A DNA stretch of 41,221 nt. Origin: Enhygromyxa salina (GTDB taxonomy: Bacteria; Myxococcota_A; Polyangia; Nannocystales; Nannocystaceae). The notes below the pieces were generated by a model. The model was not told where the DNA came from and did not search any database. It was given only the letters and a program-made list of their open reading frames with translations. The position numbers and the translations under genes are program-made. The stretch is from contig NZ_PVNL01000114.1 of the NCBI RefSeq assembly GCF_002994635.1, positions 1 to 41,221 of the forward strand. The letters run 5' to 3'. Positions 23,513-32,000 of the stretch are shown in pieces (the stretch's first letter is position 1; every line of letters begins with the position of its first letter).

Positions 23513-23935
23513 ATGGCGCACCACACACGGACCATGCTGGACCGGAGCCCCGACGCGATGGCGGCGCTCGAGGGCCAGCTAGCGACCTTCGACGACGGGG
23601 AGACCCTCCAAACCGAGCTTCAGGCGCACGCCTTCTCGCAACAGTGCTTGCGCGAGATCGAGGAGGATGAGCGCCTCAACCGGACGGAGACCCTGACAAC
23701 CGAGGTCTTGGAGGTCCTTGTCACGCCAGCGGCGGGGGCACTCTCGACCTGGAAGACCCAAAAGGACTTCCCGATCGGGAGCGTCGCCAACCTGCTGTTG
23801 GGGTCCGGCGCCAAAGCGGTGAGCGTCTGGAACCCCGACAACCGCGGCGTCCGTGTGGCGGGCCGCGTGGGCAAGGTCCTGCTCCACTCGCAGCTTTCGA
23901 TCATCACCCGAACCCTCATTCAAGGGACGCCATGA
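23513..23935 (+). CDS. First gene of plus arm, unknown 140-aa protein
   Basis: An acidic helical N-terminal half (LQTELQAHAFSQQCLREIEE) is followed by a possible beta-rich half (ALSTWKTQKDFPIGSVANLL, then VRVAGRVGKVLLHSQLSIIT). No family is recognised. The ATG at 23513 is used; ATG 23534 is an alternative. Its TGA overlaps the next ATG (ATGA at 23932-23935), establishing the start of a long plus-strand operon. Confidence 0.65.
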   Translation: MAHHTRTMLDRSPDAMAALEGQLATFDDGETLQTELQAHAFSQQCLREIEEDERLNRTETLTTEVLEVLVTPAAGALSTWKTQKDFPIGSVANLLLGSGAKAVSVWNPDNRGVRVAGRVGKVLLHSQLSIITRTLIQGTP

Positions 23936-24186
23936 GCGACACATCAGACAACAACGCACTGAAGCCGAGCGAGCAGCGCACGGCGCAACGACGACAACAA
24001 AAGCAAGAAGGCCGCGCCCGTCGGGCCGAGCTGCTGCTCGACAAGCAGGCCAAAGAGAGGGGGCGCCAGGACGCGCTCGAAGACCAACAACAAAAGATCG
24101 AGAAGCGACTCGGCGAGCTCGAGTCTCGCCTGCACGCGCACGAGGGCCGACTCCAACGGCTCGAGAAACCCCGCCCGCCGGCCTGA
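23932..24186 (+). CDS. Small coiled-coil protein (84 aa)
   Basis: Almost the whole protein is a charged helix: basic and Gln-rich first (QRTAQRRQQKQEGRARRAEL), then a heptad-like coiled coil (LEDQQQKIEKRLGELESRL). It overlaps the previous gene by 4 bases. A scaffold or assembly role is possible from composition only. Confidence 0.65.
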   Translation: MSDTSDNNALKPSEQRTAQRRQQKQEGRARRAELLLDKQAKERGRQDALEDQQQKIEKRLGELESRLHAHEGRLQRLEKPRPPA

Positions 24187-24222
24187 ATCTCCACCTCCAC
24201 CTGACCCAGAAAGAACAAGATC

Positions 24223-24828
24223 ATGATCATGAGTACCAACCTCGGCAGTCTGCTCCCTTGCGTCACGCCCGGAGCCCCCTACGGTCTCGAAGCGGCCCAA
24301 GAAGCCATGAAGCGGGACATCGTGTGTCCGAGCGAATTCTCGTTTGGGTGCATCGTGCCCTTCGAGGTCGAGATCCCGGTCGGGCCGGGTGCGACGGTGC
24401 GCCACGAGGTCAAGCCTTACGAGCCGCTGCTGCCCGTGGCCATGGTCGCGCACCTGTCGGGGCCGGACATTCGGATCGAGGCGATCTCGCGCCGCGACGA
24501 TCGCAACGCGGGCCTGACGGGCACTGGGATCACGACCACGCGCGACCCCGACACGTTTGACTGGGAGCCGCTCAAGACCCCTTTCAACCCGTTCCCGCCG
24601 GACATCGGCCCGGTGGACAGCGCGAAGGGGTTCACGATCGAGGTCTCGAACCTCACGGGCGCCAGCAGCCAGATGTTTCAGGCGACCTTCTTCGGGGCGA
24701 TCGGCGGCTACGCCGGGCTCAAGTACCTCAAGGAGCATGCCGGGCTGTCCGACAAGCTCTACGGGCTGCTGCGCAACTGGCTCAACGAGTCGGGGATCAA
24801 CCCGACTGACACGGGCAAGAAGGGCTGA
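24223..24828 (+). CDS. Beta-rich 201-aa protein, possible coat/spike-like subunit
   Basis: The protein alternates hydrophobic strands (CIVPFEVEIPVGPGATVRHE, AMVAHLSGPDIRIEAISRRD) with Pro/Gly turns, then KGFTIEVSNLTGASSQMFQA and a short amphipathic end. This suggests a beta-sandwich such as a jelly roll, the kind used for capsid or adhesin subunits, but I have no family match. Start ATG 24223 or 24229 cannot be distinguished. Its stop and the next start share TGATG at 24826-24830. Confidence 0.65.
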   Translation: MIMSTNLGSLLPCVTPGAPYGLEAAQEAMKRDIVCPSEFSFGCIVPFEVEIPVGPGATVRHEVKPYEPLLPVAMVAHLSGPDIRIEAISRRDDRNAGLTGTGITTTRDPDTFDWEPLKTPFNPFPPDIGPVDSAKGFTIEVSNLTGASSQMFQATFFGAIGGYAGLKYLKEHAGLSDKLYGLLRNWLNESGINPTDTGKKG

Positions 24829-25238
24829 TGATCAGCTTCCCGACAGAGCTCGTGGGCGAGCACCTGGTCAGCGAGGCGGCGGTGTTCTTCACCGAGGCGC
24901 TCGCGAAGATCAACGCCAGGCAGTTCGTCCGTGAGCAAGCCGAGGACTCGCCGTGCTGCGCTCGCTGTGCCGGGTGTGCGCTCGACCAGGACGCGGCTTT
25001 GCAGGACGCCAAGCGCCTGCTCGAGACCCGCGTGGGTCACCCCGTGAGCATCGTGGCCTACTCGATGGGGCGCGAGCTCGCGGCCGGCAAGCCATGTCGG
25101 CCCGTGCTGATCGACGGGGATCGCCTGGCCTACCAGCTGGAAGACGGCTCGGTCATGGATCCCGTCTCGAAATTCGAAAAACCCAAGGAGAGCTGCTGCT
25201 GTGGCGACCAACACTCGAGCAACCAACCCGACGAATGA
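24828..25238 (+). CDS. 136-aa Cys-rich protein, phage-cassette-like
   Basis: It has a CC..C..C cluster (DSPCCARCAGCALDQD), then KRLLETRVGHPVSIVAYSMG, RPVLIDGDRLAYQLEDGSVM and DPVSKF, and ends with a second Cys cluster (SCCCGDQ). The GH..IVAYxxG and DG...DP segments resemble, from memory, small proteins of phage-like clusters that may have a papain/transglutaminase-like fold, but a catalytic triad is not secure. Its end overlaps the next gene by 38 bases. Confidence 0.6.
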   Translation: MISFPTELVGEHLVSEAAVFFTEALAKINARQFVREQAEDSPCCARCAGCALDQDAALQDAKRLLETRVGHPVSIVAYSMGRELAAGKPCRPVLIDGDRLAYQLEDGSVMDPVSKFEKPKESCCCGDQHSSNQPDE

Positions 25239-25917
25239 GGCGCTGGCCGTGCGCGAGCCAGATCAGCTGGCCGAGCCCGACCAAGCGGCGTCGCTCGCCC
25301 AGCCCACGCCCACGGGCATGACCAAGTGGCAGAAGGCCGGCGTCGGGGCCGGGGTCGTGGGCGCGACCGGGCTGGCGGCGTTCGGGCTCTACCGGCTTGG
25401 AACCTTTATGGGCTGGTGGGGCGGGAGCACGCTGATCGTGATCGACGACGAGAAGCGTCCCGACAAGAAGACCGACGACAAGAAGGCAGACGACACCCCG
25501 ACCGACGGCGGCGAGTCCAACAGCCGGGACCGTGCGATCGGCAAGCCGCCCAACGTCAGCGGCGACCGCGAGGGCTACAACACGCAGCGATACCCTCACC
25601 CGGGCTCGGTGCGCCTGACCATGACGGGGCTCGGCTACAAGGTCGAGTACAACAACGAGACACTGGTCCCCAACAACAAGCCTCACCCCGAGGTCACCAA
25701 GTTTCAGAATGACTGGAATCGGGTGATCCGGGGTCTGGACAGCGGGAAGGTGAAATTCCCGTCAACGGTGTCGGATCCGAGCAAGCTCAAGCCGTTTCGC
25801 GGGCTGCTCGACGCCGACGGGATCCCCGGCAAGAACACGCTCAACGCGATGGAGATCGCGTTCAACAACTCACTGAAGAACCTGATGAAGTGGTCTTCAC
25901 TGGTAGGGCAAGCGTGA
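25201..25917 (+). CDS. Membrane-anchored protein with peptidoglycan-binding-like domain
   Basis: A Pro/Ala-rich cytoplasmic N-terminus precedes one transmembrane helix (VGAGVVGATGLAAFGLYRLG, residues about 48-67). An Asp/Lys linker and an extracytoplasmic domain follow. The latter has HPEVTKFQNDWNRVIRG and GLLDADGIPGKNTLNAMEIA, the PG_binding_1-type pattern (F..D....G..G..T..A). The GTG start at 25201 has a good Shine-Dalgarno (aaggag) within the preceding gene. It would anchor the apparatus to the cell wall. Confidence 0.75.
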   Translation: MATNTRATNPTNEALAVREPDQLAEPDQAASLAQPTPTGMTKWQKAGVGAGVVGATGLAAFGLYRLGTFMGWWGGSTLIVIDDEKRPDKKTDDKKADDTPTDGGESNSRDRAIGKPPNVSGDREGYNTQRYPHPGSVRLTMTGLGYKVEYNNETLVPNNKPHPEVTKFQNDWNRVIRGLDSGKVKFPSTVSDPSKLKPFRGLLDADGIPGKNTLNAMEIAFNNSLKNLMKWSSLVGQA

Positions 25918-26120
25918 TGACCACACACAACATGTTACGCGACTTGGGCTACACGACCGCGAGTTCGGGGATCAAGGCGTTTCAGCGCGACTACAACCGC
26001 GTTGGATCTCGGCCGCTGCTCGTGACCGGGGAGCTCGACGCGACGACGACCGCAGCGGTCGAGCTGGCGCATTCGACCAGCGAGATGTTCAAGGCCATGC
26101 GGGACCAGGGGAAGGGCTGA
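25917..26120 (+). CDS. Minimal peptidoglycan-binding-like protein (67 aa)
   Basis: A single PG_binding_1-like unit: MLRDLGYTTASSGIKAFQRD, YNRVGSRPLLVTGELDATTT and AVELA. It lacks a signal or anchor. The ATG at 25917 overlaps the upstream TGA (TGATG). Together with the previous gene it duplicates the same module, so it may be a soluble partner or a spike cap. Confidence 0.7.
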   Translation: MTTHNMLRDLGYTTASSGIKAFQRDYNRVGSRPLLVTGELDATTTAAVELAHSTSEMFKAMRDQGKG

Positions 26121-26124
26121 GAGG

Positions 26125-26973
26125 ATGCCAACGACCAACGTCGCGTTCATCGATCCCAAGGCCGCGCTCGCGGCCCTGACCCCGCACGTGAAGGCCCCTG
26201 ATCTGTCGCTGGGTCCGAGCGGTCCGCATGCGTTCGACGACGACGACGATCTCGAGGAGGGCGTGCCGATCACCAAGTCGGCCACGGTTGGCGCGCGGCT
26301 GTCGTTAGACCCCGGTCTCCCGCCGCCTGTGACGGCGGTCCACTACACCAACGTGCTCGATGACCTGTGGCCCGAGTTCGACGACCTCGAGGAGCGGACG
26401 GCGGCGCGGCTGGGGTCGCTGCTCGACGAGGTCGCCGACGAAGCCCAGCGGGTGCACCTGCTCGCGCAGGATCTCTGGGAGCGGTTCCCCAGCTACAAGA
26501 TCCCGGACTCGGAGCGGAAGCGCTACGACACGGAGTTTCTGGCGTACCTGCGGCGGCTCAACGACTACCGCAAGGTTCTGAGCGAGCTCGACCCGGAGAG
26601 CACCGCGACCAACGCGGTCTACCTCGGCTTGGTCCAGCGACGGCGTGGGGCCGGGCCCGTGCCGGACGCGATCATGCACATGTACTTTGCCCAGCAGCTT
26701 GGGATCTTGGCTGACCACGCTGACGACATGGGCGAGGGGTTCATGGGTCGCGTCATGGATGGGCTCGCGCGGGCCAACAAGGTGGCCGACGACGCAGCGG
26801 AAGCGGTCGAGGAAGCTGCGGCCGACGCCGAGGAGAAGGCCGCGAACGTGTGGGAGAGGATCACGCGCCCGTGGCTCTGGGCGGCGGGGATCTTCGTGGG
26901 CTCGGTCGTGGCGATCGGCGGGACCGCGCTGATCATCCACGCGGCCAAGACACCCCCGGAGCCGCCACGGTGA
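26125..26973 (+). CDS. 282-aa protein with C-terminal transmembrane helix
   Basis: An acidic disordered N-terminus with a poly-Asp run (HAFDDDDDLEEG) leads to a helical body (RLGSLLDEVADEAQRVHLLA, FLAYLRRLNDYRKVLSELDP). A glutamate/alanine-rich coiled segment follows (VADDAAEAVEEAAADAEEKA), and then one membrane helix (WLWAAGIFVGSVVAIGGTAL). It is tail-anchored, like the 660-aa product of the other arm. The family is unknown. Its stop overlaps the next start (GTGA). Confidence 0.7.
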   Translation: MPTTNVAFIDPKAALAALTPHVKAPDLSLGPSGPHAFDDDDDLEEGVPITKSATVGARLSLDPGLPPPVTAVHYTNVLDDLWPEFDDLEERTAARLGSLLDEVADEAQRVHLLAQDLWERFPSYKIPDSERKRYDTEFLAYLRRLNDYRKVLSELDPESTATNAVYLGLVQRRRGAGPVPDAIMHMYFAQQLGILADHADDMGEGFMGRVMDGLARANKVADDAAEAVEEAAADAEEKAANVWERITRPWLWAAGIFVGSVVAIGGTALIIHAAKTPPEPPR

Positions 26974-27722
26974 ACAGCGAGGTCCAGCCGGCCGTGCCGG
27001 GATGGGTGTGGGTTGCCGTCGCCGGGCTGGCGGTTGGCTCGCTCGCGGGTGCGGCTGTCTACGCTGCACGATCGCCCGGCTATGAGCGGCTGGTCGCGCG
27101 TACGGGGGCACCCAAAGAGCTGCAGATCCTCGCCGCGATCCAGCGCTACACCGAGAGTCGCGGCAACCCCAAGGCCGGGCTTGGTCGGCCGGAGTTGTTC
27201 CCATGGTGGGCTGAGCCCAGCAACGCCGCGCGCGAGAAGCAGGTCGCCGAGTCGGCCGCGGCCGCCGAGGGGTATGACCGCAACCTCGCCACCTACGGCG
27301 AGTCACCGTATCCGCGGCGGATGTGGATCTTCGGCAGCGGCGGACCCTACGGCCTGCTGCCGTCGAGCGCGTTGGCACCGTGGCGCGGCACCGACGAGAT
27401 GCGCCGCGGCAAGGTCACGCCCTACGACGTGTTCAACCCGTGGCGCGCCACGGTGTTCTTTGTCGACTACGTGTGGCGGCTGGTGAACCGGGCCGAGTTT
27501 CGCAAGATGCCGGCCGCCGCTCGCAACGTGCTCGCGCTCAAGCGCGGACTGGCCTCGCCTGCGTTGGTGGCCGACTTTGAAGAGGAGAGCGCCCGGTCGC
27601 GCTCGGTCCGGCGGCGAGCGATCGAGGCGGCGGAGTCGCTGGGGATCGACGAGGACAAGCTCTACCAGCAAGTGCCGCTCGCGTGGCCCGACTACATCGG
27701 CGCGAAGGAGCTCGTGCCGTGA
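26970..27722 (+). CDS. Membrane-anchored lysozyme/transglycosylase-like protein
   Basis: The 250-aa protein has an N-terminal signal anchor (VWVAVAGLAVGSLAGAAVYA) and then LQILAAIQRYTESRGNPKAG. Here the Glu of TESRGNP sits where soluble lytic transglycosylases carry the catalytic Glu. SGGPYGLLPSSALAPW and FNPWRATVFFVDYVWRLVNR correspond to the later substrate-cleft motifs. I infer peptidoglycan cleavage outside the inner membrane, opening a path through the wall. GTG start at 26970 overlaps the upstream stop. Confidence 0.65.
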   Translation: MNSEVQPAVPGWVWVAVAGLAVGSLAGAAVYAARSPGYERLVARTGAPKELQILAAIQRYTESRGNPKAGLGRPELFPWWAEPSNAAREKQVAESAAAAEGYDRNLATYGESPYPRRMWIFGSGGPYGLLPSSALAPWRGTDEMRRGKVTPYDVFNPWRATVFFVDYVWRLVNRAEFRKMPAAARNVLALKRGLASPALVADFEEESARSRSVRRRAIEAAESLGIDEDKLYQQVPLAWPDYIGAKELVP

Positions 27723-28147
27723 TCTGCCGGTCGAGCATCCGCCGCTTCGACGGTGACGCCGGGTCGACGCTGCACGCGGCGGCGTTCACCCGCGGCGCGA
27801 CGGGGCTGCGGTTTGTCTCGTGGGTCACGATCAACAAGGGCACCGGCCTGTACGTGGACAAGACGCAGGCGCCCGCGGTCACGATCGCGTGGGTACCGGC
27901 TGAGAAGATCAGCAGCGAGACCAGCAGCCCGACCGAGATCGACGCCGCGCTCGCGGACCCCGATCAAGTCCCGCTGATCATCATGCCCAAGCTCGAGCTG
28001 CCCGTCGCCTACATGAGCGACGACGGCTCGCCGTTCCCGGCGGTGGGAATTAAGGGCCAGGCCATGGTTTTGGCTGCGCGTGTCGAGGGGATCGTCCCCG
28101 GCACCCACGGCCAACTGACATTTGGGTGGGCAGGTGATCGATGCTGA
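27719..28147 (+). CDS. 142-aa beta-rich protein, unknown
   Basis: The sequence is strand-rich (GATGLRFVSWVTINKGTGLY, VTIAWVPAEKI, PLIIMPKLELPVAYMSD, GQAMVLAARVEGI) and has no membrane segment. A compact beta-sandwich or barrel is likely. No family is recognised. It starts with GTG inside the stop of the transglycosylase-like gene. Confidence 0.6.
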   Translation: MICRSSIRRFDGDAGSTLHAAAFTRGATGLRFVSWVTINKGTGLYVDKTQAPAVTIAWVPAEKISSETSSPTEIDAALADPDQVPLIIMPKLELPVAYMSDDGSPFPAVGIKGQAMVLAARVEGIVPGTHGQLTFGWAGDRC

Positions 28148-28187
28148 TCCACGACGCCCGCAGGTTCTCGAACACGAGGAGCACACG

Positions 28188-29054
28188 ATGAGCACGATGA
28201 AGGTCATCGGGATCGTTGCTGCCAGTCTCACCGTCGCCGGACTCGTCGGCGGTGGTGTGTGGTGGTGGCAACAACGCAAGAAGAAGCCAGACGGCGCGCG
28301 GCCGATCTCACCCGACGCGCGCCCAGGACCGACGCCGAGCGGGCCGCCGCGGCCGGCTCCCAGCCCGGAGCCGACAGACACGAACCCCAAAGGCCATTTT
28401 CTGAGCCCGCCCGAGCTGCCGGCCGAGCTCGAGAAGGTGCTCAACGAGCAGTTTCCCGACTCGTGGCCGCCCGAAGACGCGGTGGTCAACGCCATGACGC
28501 AAGAGGATCAGGTCGTGGTCGCGGTCGAGAGCGAGCCGGTCGGCAACTACACGCAGACCCGGCAAGAGCTGATCTCGGCGAAGGTGCTGAGCGTGGAGAA
28601 GACCCTGGTCCGCGGTCGGGTCATCGGGCCGGTCGTGTACGCCGAGCACCATGGGGCGCACGCCGGACACGGGTTCAGGGTTGGGGACCTGGTCGAGGTG
28701 CCGCGCTCGAAGATCCTGCTCGCGGCTCGCTCGGTTGAGCCGAAGAAGAAGGGCTACGGCGGCGAGGGCAAGCCCGAGCAGACCTTTAAGCCGAGCAACC
28801 TAACCGGCGAGACCTATCAGGTGCGACCGGCCACGCCCTACGATCTGAGCCTGCCGTATCGCACCAACGAGCTCGAGTGGTACGTGGATCGGGAGATGGT
28901 CAAGATGATCAGGATCGGTGCGAGCGGGCTGCTCGAGCAGATCATGTTCAGCGAGGACAGCATGCGTGGCTTGGTCACCGTGCGGGCCCTCGATAATGAT
29001 CCCAAGGAGGGCAAGATCTTTGTCGCTCGCTGGGAATTCAACATCGATCCCTGA
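28188..29054 (+). CDS. Single-pass membrane protein with Pro-rich linker and beta-rich domain
   Basis: It starts at ATG 28188 with a good Shine-Dalgarno (gaggag) and has an N-terminal membrane helix (VIGIVAASLTVAGLVGGGVW, WWQQRKKK). A Pro/Ser/Arg linker follows, then about 200 residues of mixed strand (QVVVAVESEPVGNYTQTRQE, VIGPVVYAEHHGAHAGHGFR) and a C-terminus MRGLVTVRALDNDPKEG. No family is recognised; the layout is that of a membrane-fusion or tether protein. Confidence 0.65.
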   Translation: MSTMKVIGIVAASLTVAGLVGGGVWWWQQRKKKPDGARPISPDARPGPTPSGPPRPAPSPEPTDTNPKGHFLSPPELPAELEKVLNEQFPDSWPPEDAVVNAMTQEDQVVVAVESEPVGNYTQTRQELISAKVLSVEKTLVRGRVIGPVVYAEHHGAHAGHGFRVGDLVEVPRSKILLAARSVEPKKKGYGGEGKPEQTFKPSNLTGETYQVRPATPYDLSLPYRTNELEWYVDREMVKMIRIGASGLLEQIMFSEDSMRGLVTVRALDNDPKEGKIFVARWEFNIDP

Positions 29055-29095
29055 TCAGCAGCCGGCAGGAGTCGGCGACAACTCGGAGGTGAGTA

Positions 29096-32000
29096 ATGAA
29101 GATCGAGGCACGAGAGCTGCGCCTCGCCGATGTCGTGCGCATCGTCGGCGATGGCGAACGAGAGATCCGACGGGTAGAGAAGGCCGGCGACCTGGTGCGC
29201 GCGTGGTACCGCGGCGACGAGGAGAATGAGCAGCCTAGCGTGGTGTGGACCGGCGAGGTCGAACTCGAGATCCAGCGGCCGGGGGATCTGTTCGTGGTCG
29301 ACGACACGCCCATGACCGAAGCCCACGCTCGGAAGCTCGTGATCCAGCGGCTCCAAGCGGAGGGTTGGCGTCACACTCCACGCGAGCGCTGGAGCGGGAT
29401 CAACGAGTTCGTCACGGATCCGACCGACACGCTTCGGATCGTGATCGACAAGGAGGGATCGGTCAGCACCCAGTCGCGGGTGTTCGCGGGCTACGTTGGC
29501 GGATGGCAGCGGCCCAACAACTACGGCAGCACCGAGTCGATTGTCGTCGAGCTCGAGCAGACAGTCGCAGAGTTGCTCGCGCGCGCAGCCAAGGAAGCGA
29601 GCGACCGCTCCGAGATCGAAGCCGCTCGCATCGGGCGGGAAGCCCAGCGGGAAGCTGCACCGGTTCGCGCGATCCCAGACCATCTGGGACTCGTCGTTCG
29701 CTACAGCCGAAAAGAAGGGGTCTTGCTGTGCGGTGCAACGGCCACGCACAAAGAGACGATCAAGCGGCTGCGCTCGCCGTATCGTTTTCGCTACTCGCGG
29801 CGGTTGCCGACCGGATGTGGTTGGTACGTGCCGAAGACCCGCGGCGGCTTTCAGCCGCGCGAGCGCGTGGAGCTCGTGGCGAGGTCGCTTCGGGCCAAGG
29901 GAATCCCGACCGAGGTGGAGTATGAGGGCGAGGCAGTTGGGGCGACGGACGTGGGTTCAGCGGGCAATGTCGAGCCCGCGCCCGAACGTGCACCACCGAG
30001 CGCCGAGGGCCCGACCGATGATGACCTCGCCGCGCTCGCCAAGCGCTTCGGTGTCGAGCCGGGGCCGCTCGCGCCGGAGCTTTCCAAGATCCGCGAAGCG
30101 TTCACGGCCGCCGAGCGCAAGGGATGGGGCGCGAAGCTCCGCGCGTGGATCAACCGCAACCGGATCGTCAAGCCCGACCAGGCGAGCGTGCTCTTGTCTC
30201 GTGTGCGCGGACAACTTGCGTTCGAGCGTGGGGATTGGCCGCCACCGCCCGAACGCGGCGACACCTACGGCCGCGCCGAGTTCAGCGGCGTGCTCGCCAG
30301 CATCGAACACGACCCCGAGAGTCGGCCGGTGTTCGAGCTCGCCGAGACGTGGCGGGCTCGACTCGAACAGCTTACCGACCAACGTTCGCATTCTTGGTAC
30401 CGTGATTATGATTACGATCATTGGGTACGGCGAACCCCGTCGGAGACCCGTGAGACATTCGAGCGGCGAGCGTTCTTTGACGTACTCGGCAGGAACGACT
30501 CGCCCAGCATCGCGCTGGCGTTGGAGGCCCTCGCGTACAGCCGGGCGTACCTGGCCAGCTACGGCGAGAGCATGCGCGCGTCGCTGGATCCCACGCTCTA
30601 TGACCCGAAGAGCGAGCCTGAGCAGATCTACAAGAGGCTGTGTTCGATCGCTACCGACGTTGCACAGCGGGTGCTCGCATCGATCCATGAGGTTTCATTT
30701 GTCGACCGTGATGATGGTTCGGCCTTGTGCAACGGGCGGATCGGTTTTGCGGGGCTCGACGCGAAGGGACAGGCGGAAGCGAAGCGCCGAGCGGAGAACG
30801 ACGCCGACGCCGAGCGTCGACGCCGAGCCGACGCGCGGGCGTTGCTCGAGATCGCCGACGCGGCGATGGCCAAGGGGGAGCTGACCGTGCGTCGCTTCAA
30901 CGCGGCGTACTGGCGCGCGCACCCGACTCTCGGCTCGCACGGTCGAGAGGAGCGACGCCTGCACATGCGTTGGAATCCTGGTGGGATCAACTACACCAAG
31001 GGTCTGGGGCCAGCCGGACACGTGACTGAGGTGATGGTTCGCGGTCCCGAGAGCTGGGGCTTTGGGGTCCGTGGGGTGTTTGAGGCCGAAGAGGACGCGA
31101 TCGAGAGCTTGCTCGTCGAGCTGCGTCGCGCGGCCGACATTGATCAGCTTTCGAAACCCGTGAGGGTCCCAGACAACGTGAAGGAGCCCACCATGCCGAA
31201 ATCCAAACTACCGACGCCGGACGAGTTCAAGCTCGCGTGGGATCAGTTTCAACAATCTCTCGCGGAGCAAGGCACGGGCTGGAGCTCGATCGCGGGGACG
31301 TCATGTTTCAAGCACGTCGACGACGAGTCGCTGACACTGTGCACGACCTACCAAACGGACCCCGTAGGTTCGTGCCCGCCGACCATGGAAGGGCTCAAGA
31401 GCCCGGCGCGCCAGCTGATGCTGTGTCAGCCTGACGACGAACCCGAGTTCTTTCGCGGGAAGCTGGTGGGGATCAGCGAGGCCAAGGCCGAGAGCGCGAA
31501 CCGAGTCGCGCGTACGCGAGCCAGCCGATCTGCCCCGAAGGTGCCGGCCGTCGACAAACTGCCGGACGTGCTGGACTTCGTTGGCCAACAGGCGCTGCTC
31601 GAGCAGCTGGTGCCGAGCGGGATCGTGTACGAGCCCGATGATCCCCTCAACCCGATCGAGATTGGTGTGGGACAGCCGTACCTCGTGGCGGAGAACGGCG
31701 ACCGCCACAAGGCGCAGTATTGGATCAGGGGAAAGCCGTTTCCGGCCGGGATGACCGCGGAGACACACGTCACTCCGCTTGGCGTGTCACTGCCGACGTT
31801 CATCGCCGCGCTGGGATCCAAGTACGTGCCGTACCGCGGGCCGATCAGTCGGCAGACTCTGCACGAGCTCGTGAACCTGATCCCACGCTCGAGGGTCAGC
31901 GGCAAGCTGAAGACGGCGAAGACCTCGCTCAATGACTTTCGATCGGGGCGCTTCGGCGGGCGCACGATCTACTGGGTCCCCGCCCCGGATGGGTCCGTGG

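Noticed and set aside
22245..23528. 427-aa minus-strand frame through the divergent promoter
   Set aside because: It runs through the palindrome array and then overlaps the 390-aa gene in another frame with Ser/Arg/Thr-rich low complexity.
26305..27378. 357-aa minus-strand frame opposite the membrane and transglycosylase-like genes
   Set aside because: Arg/Pro-rich antisense translation; the plus-strand genes have overlapping start/stop codons and clear membrane segments.
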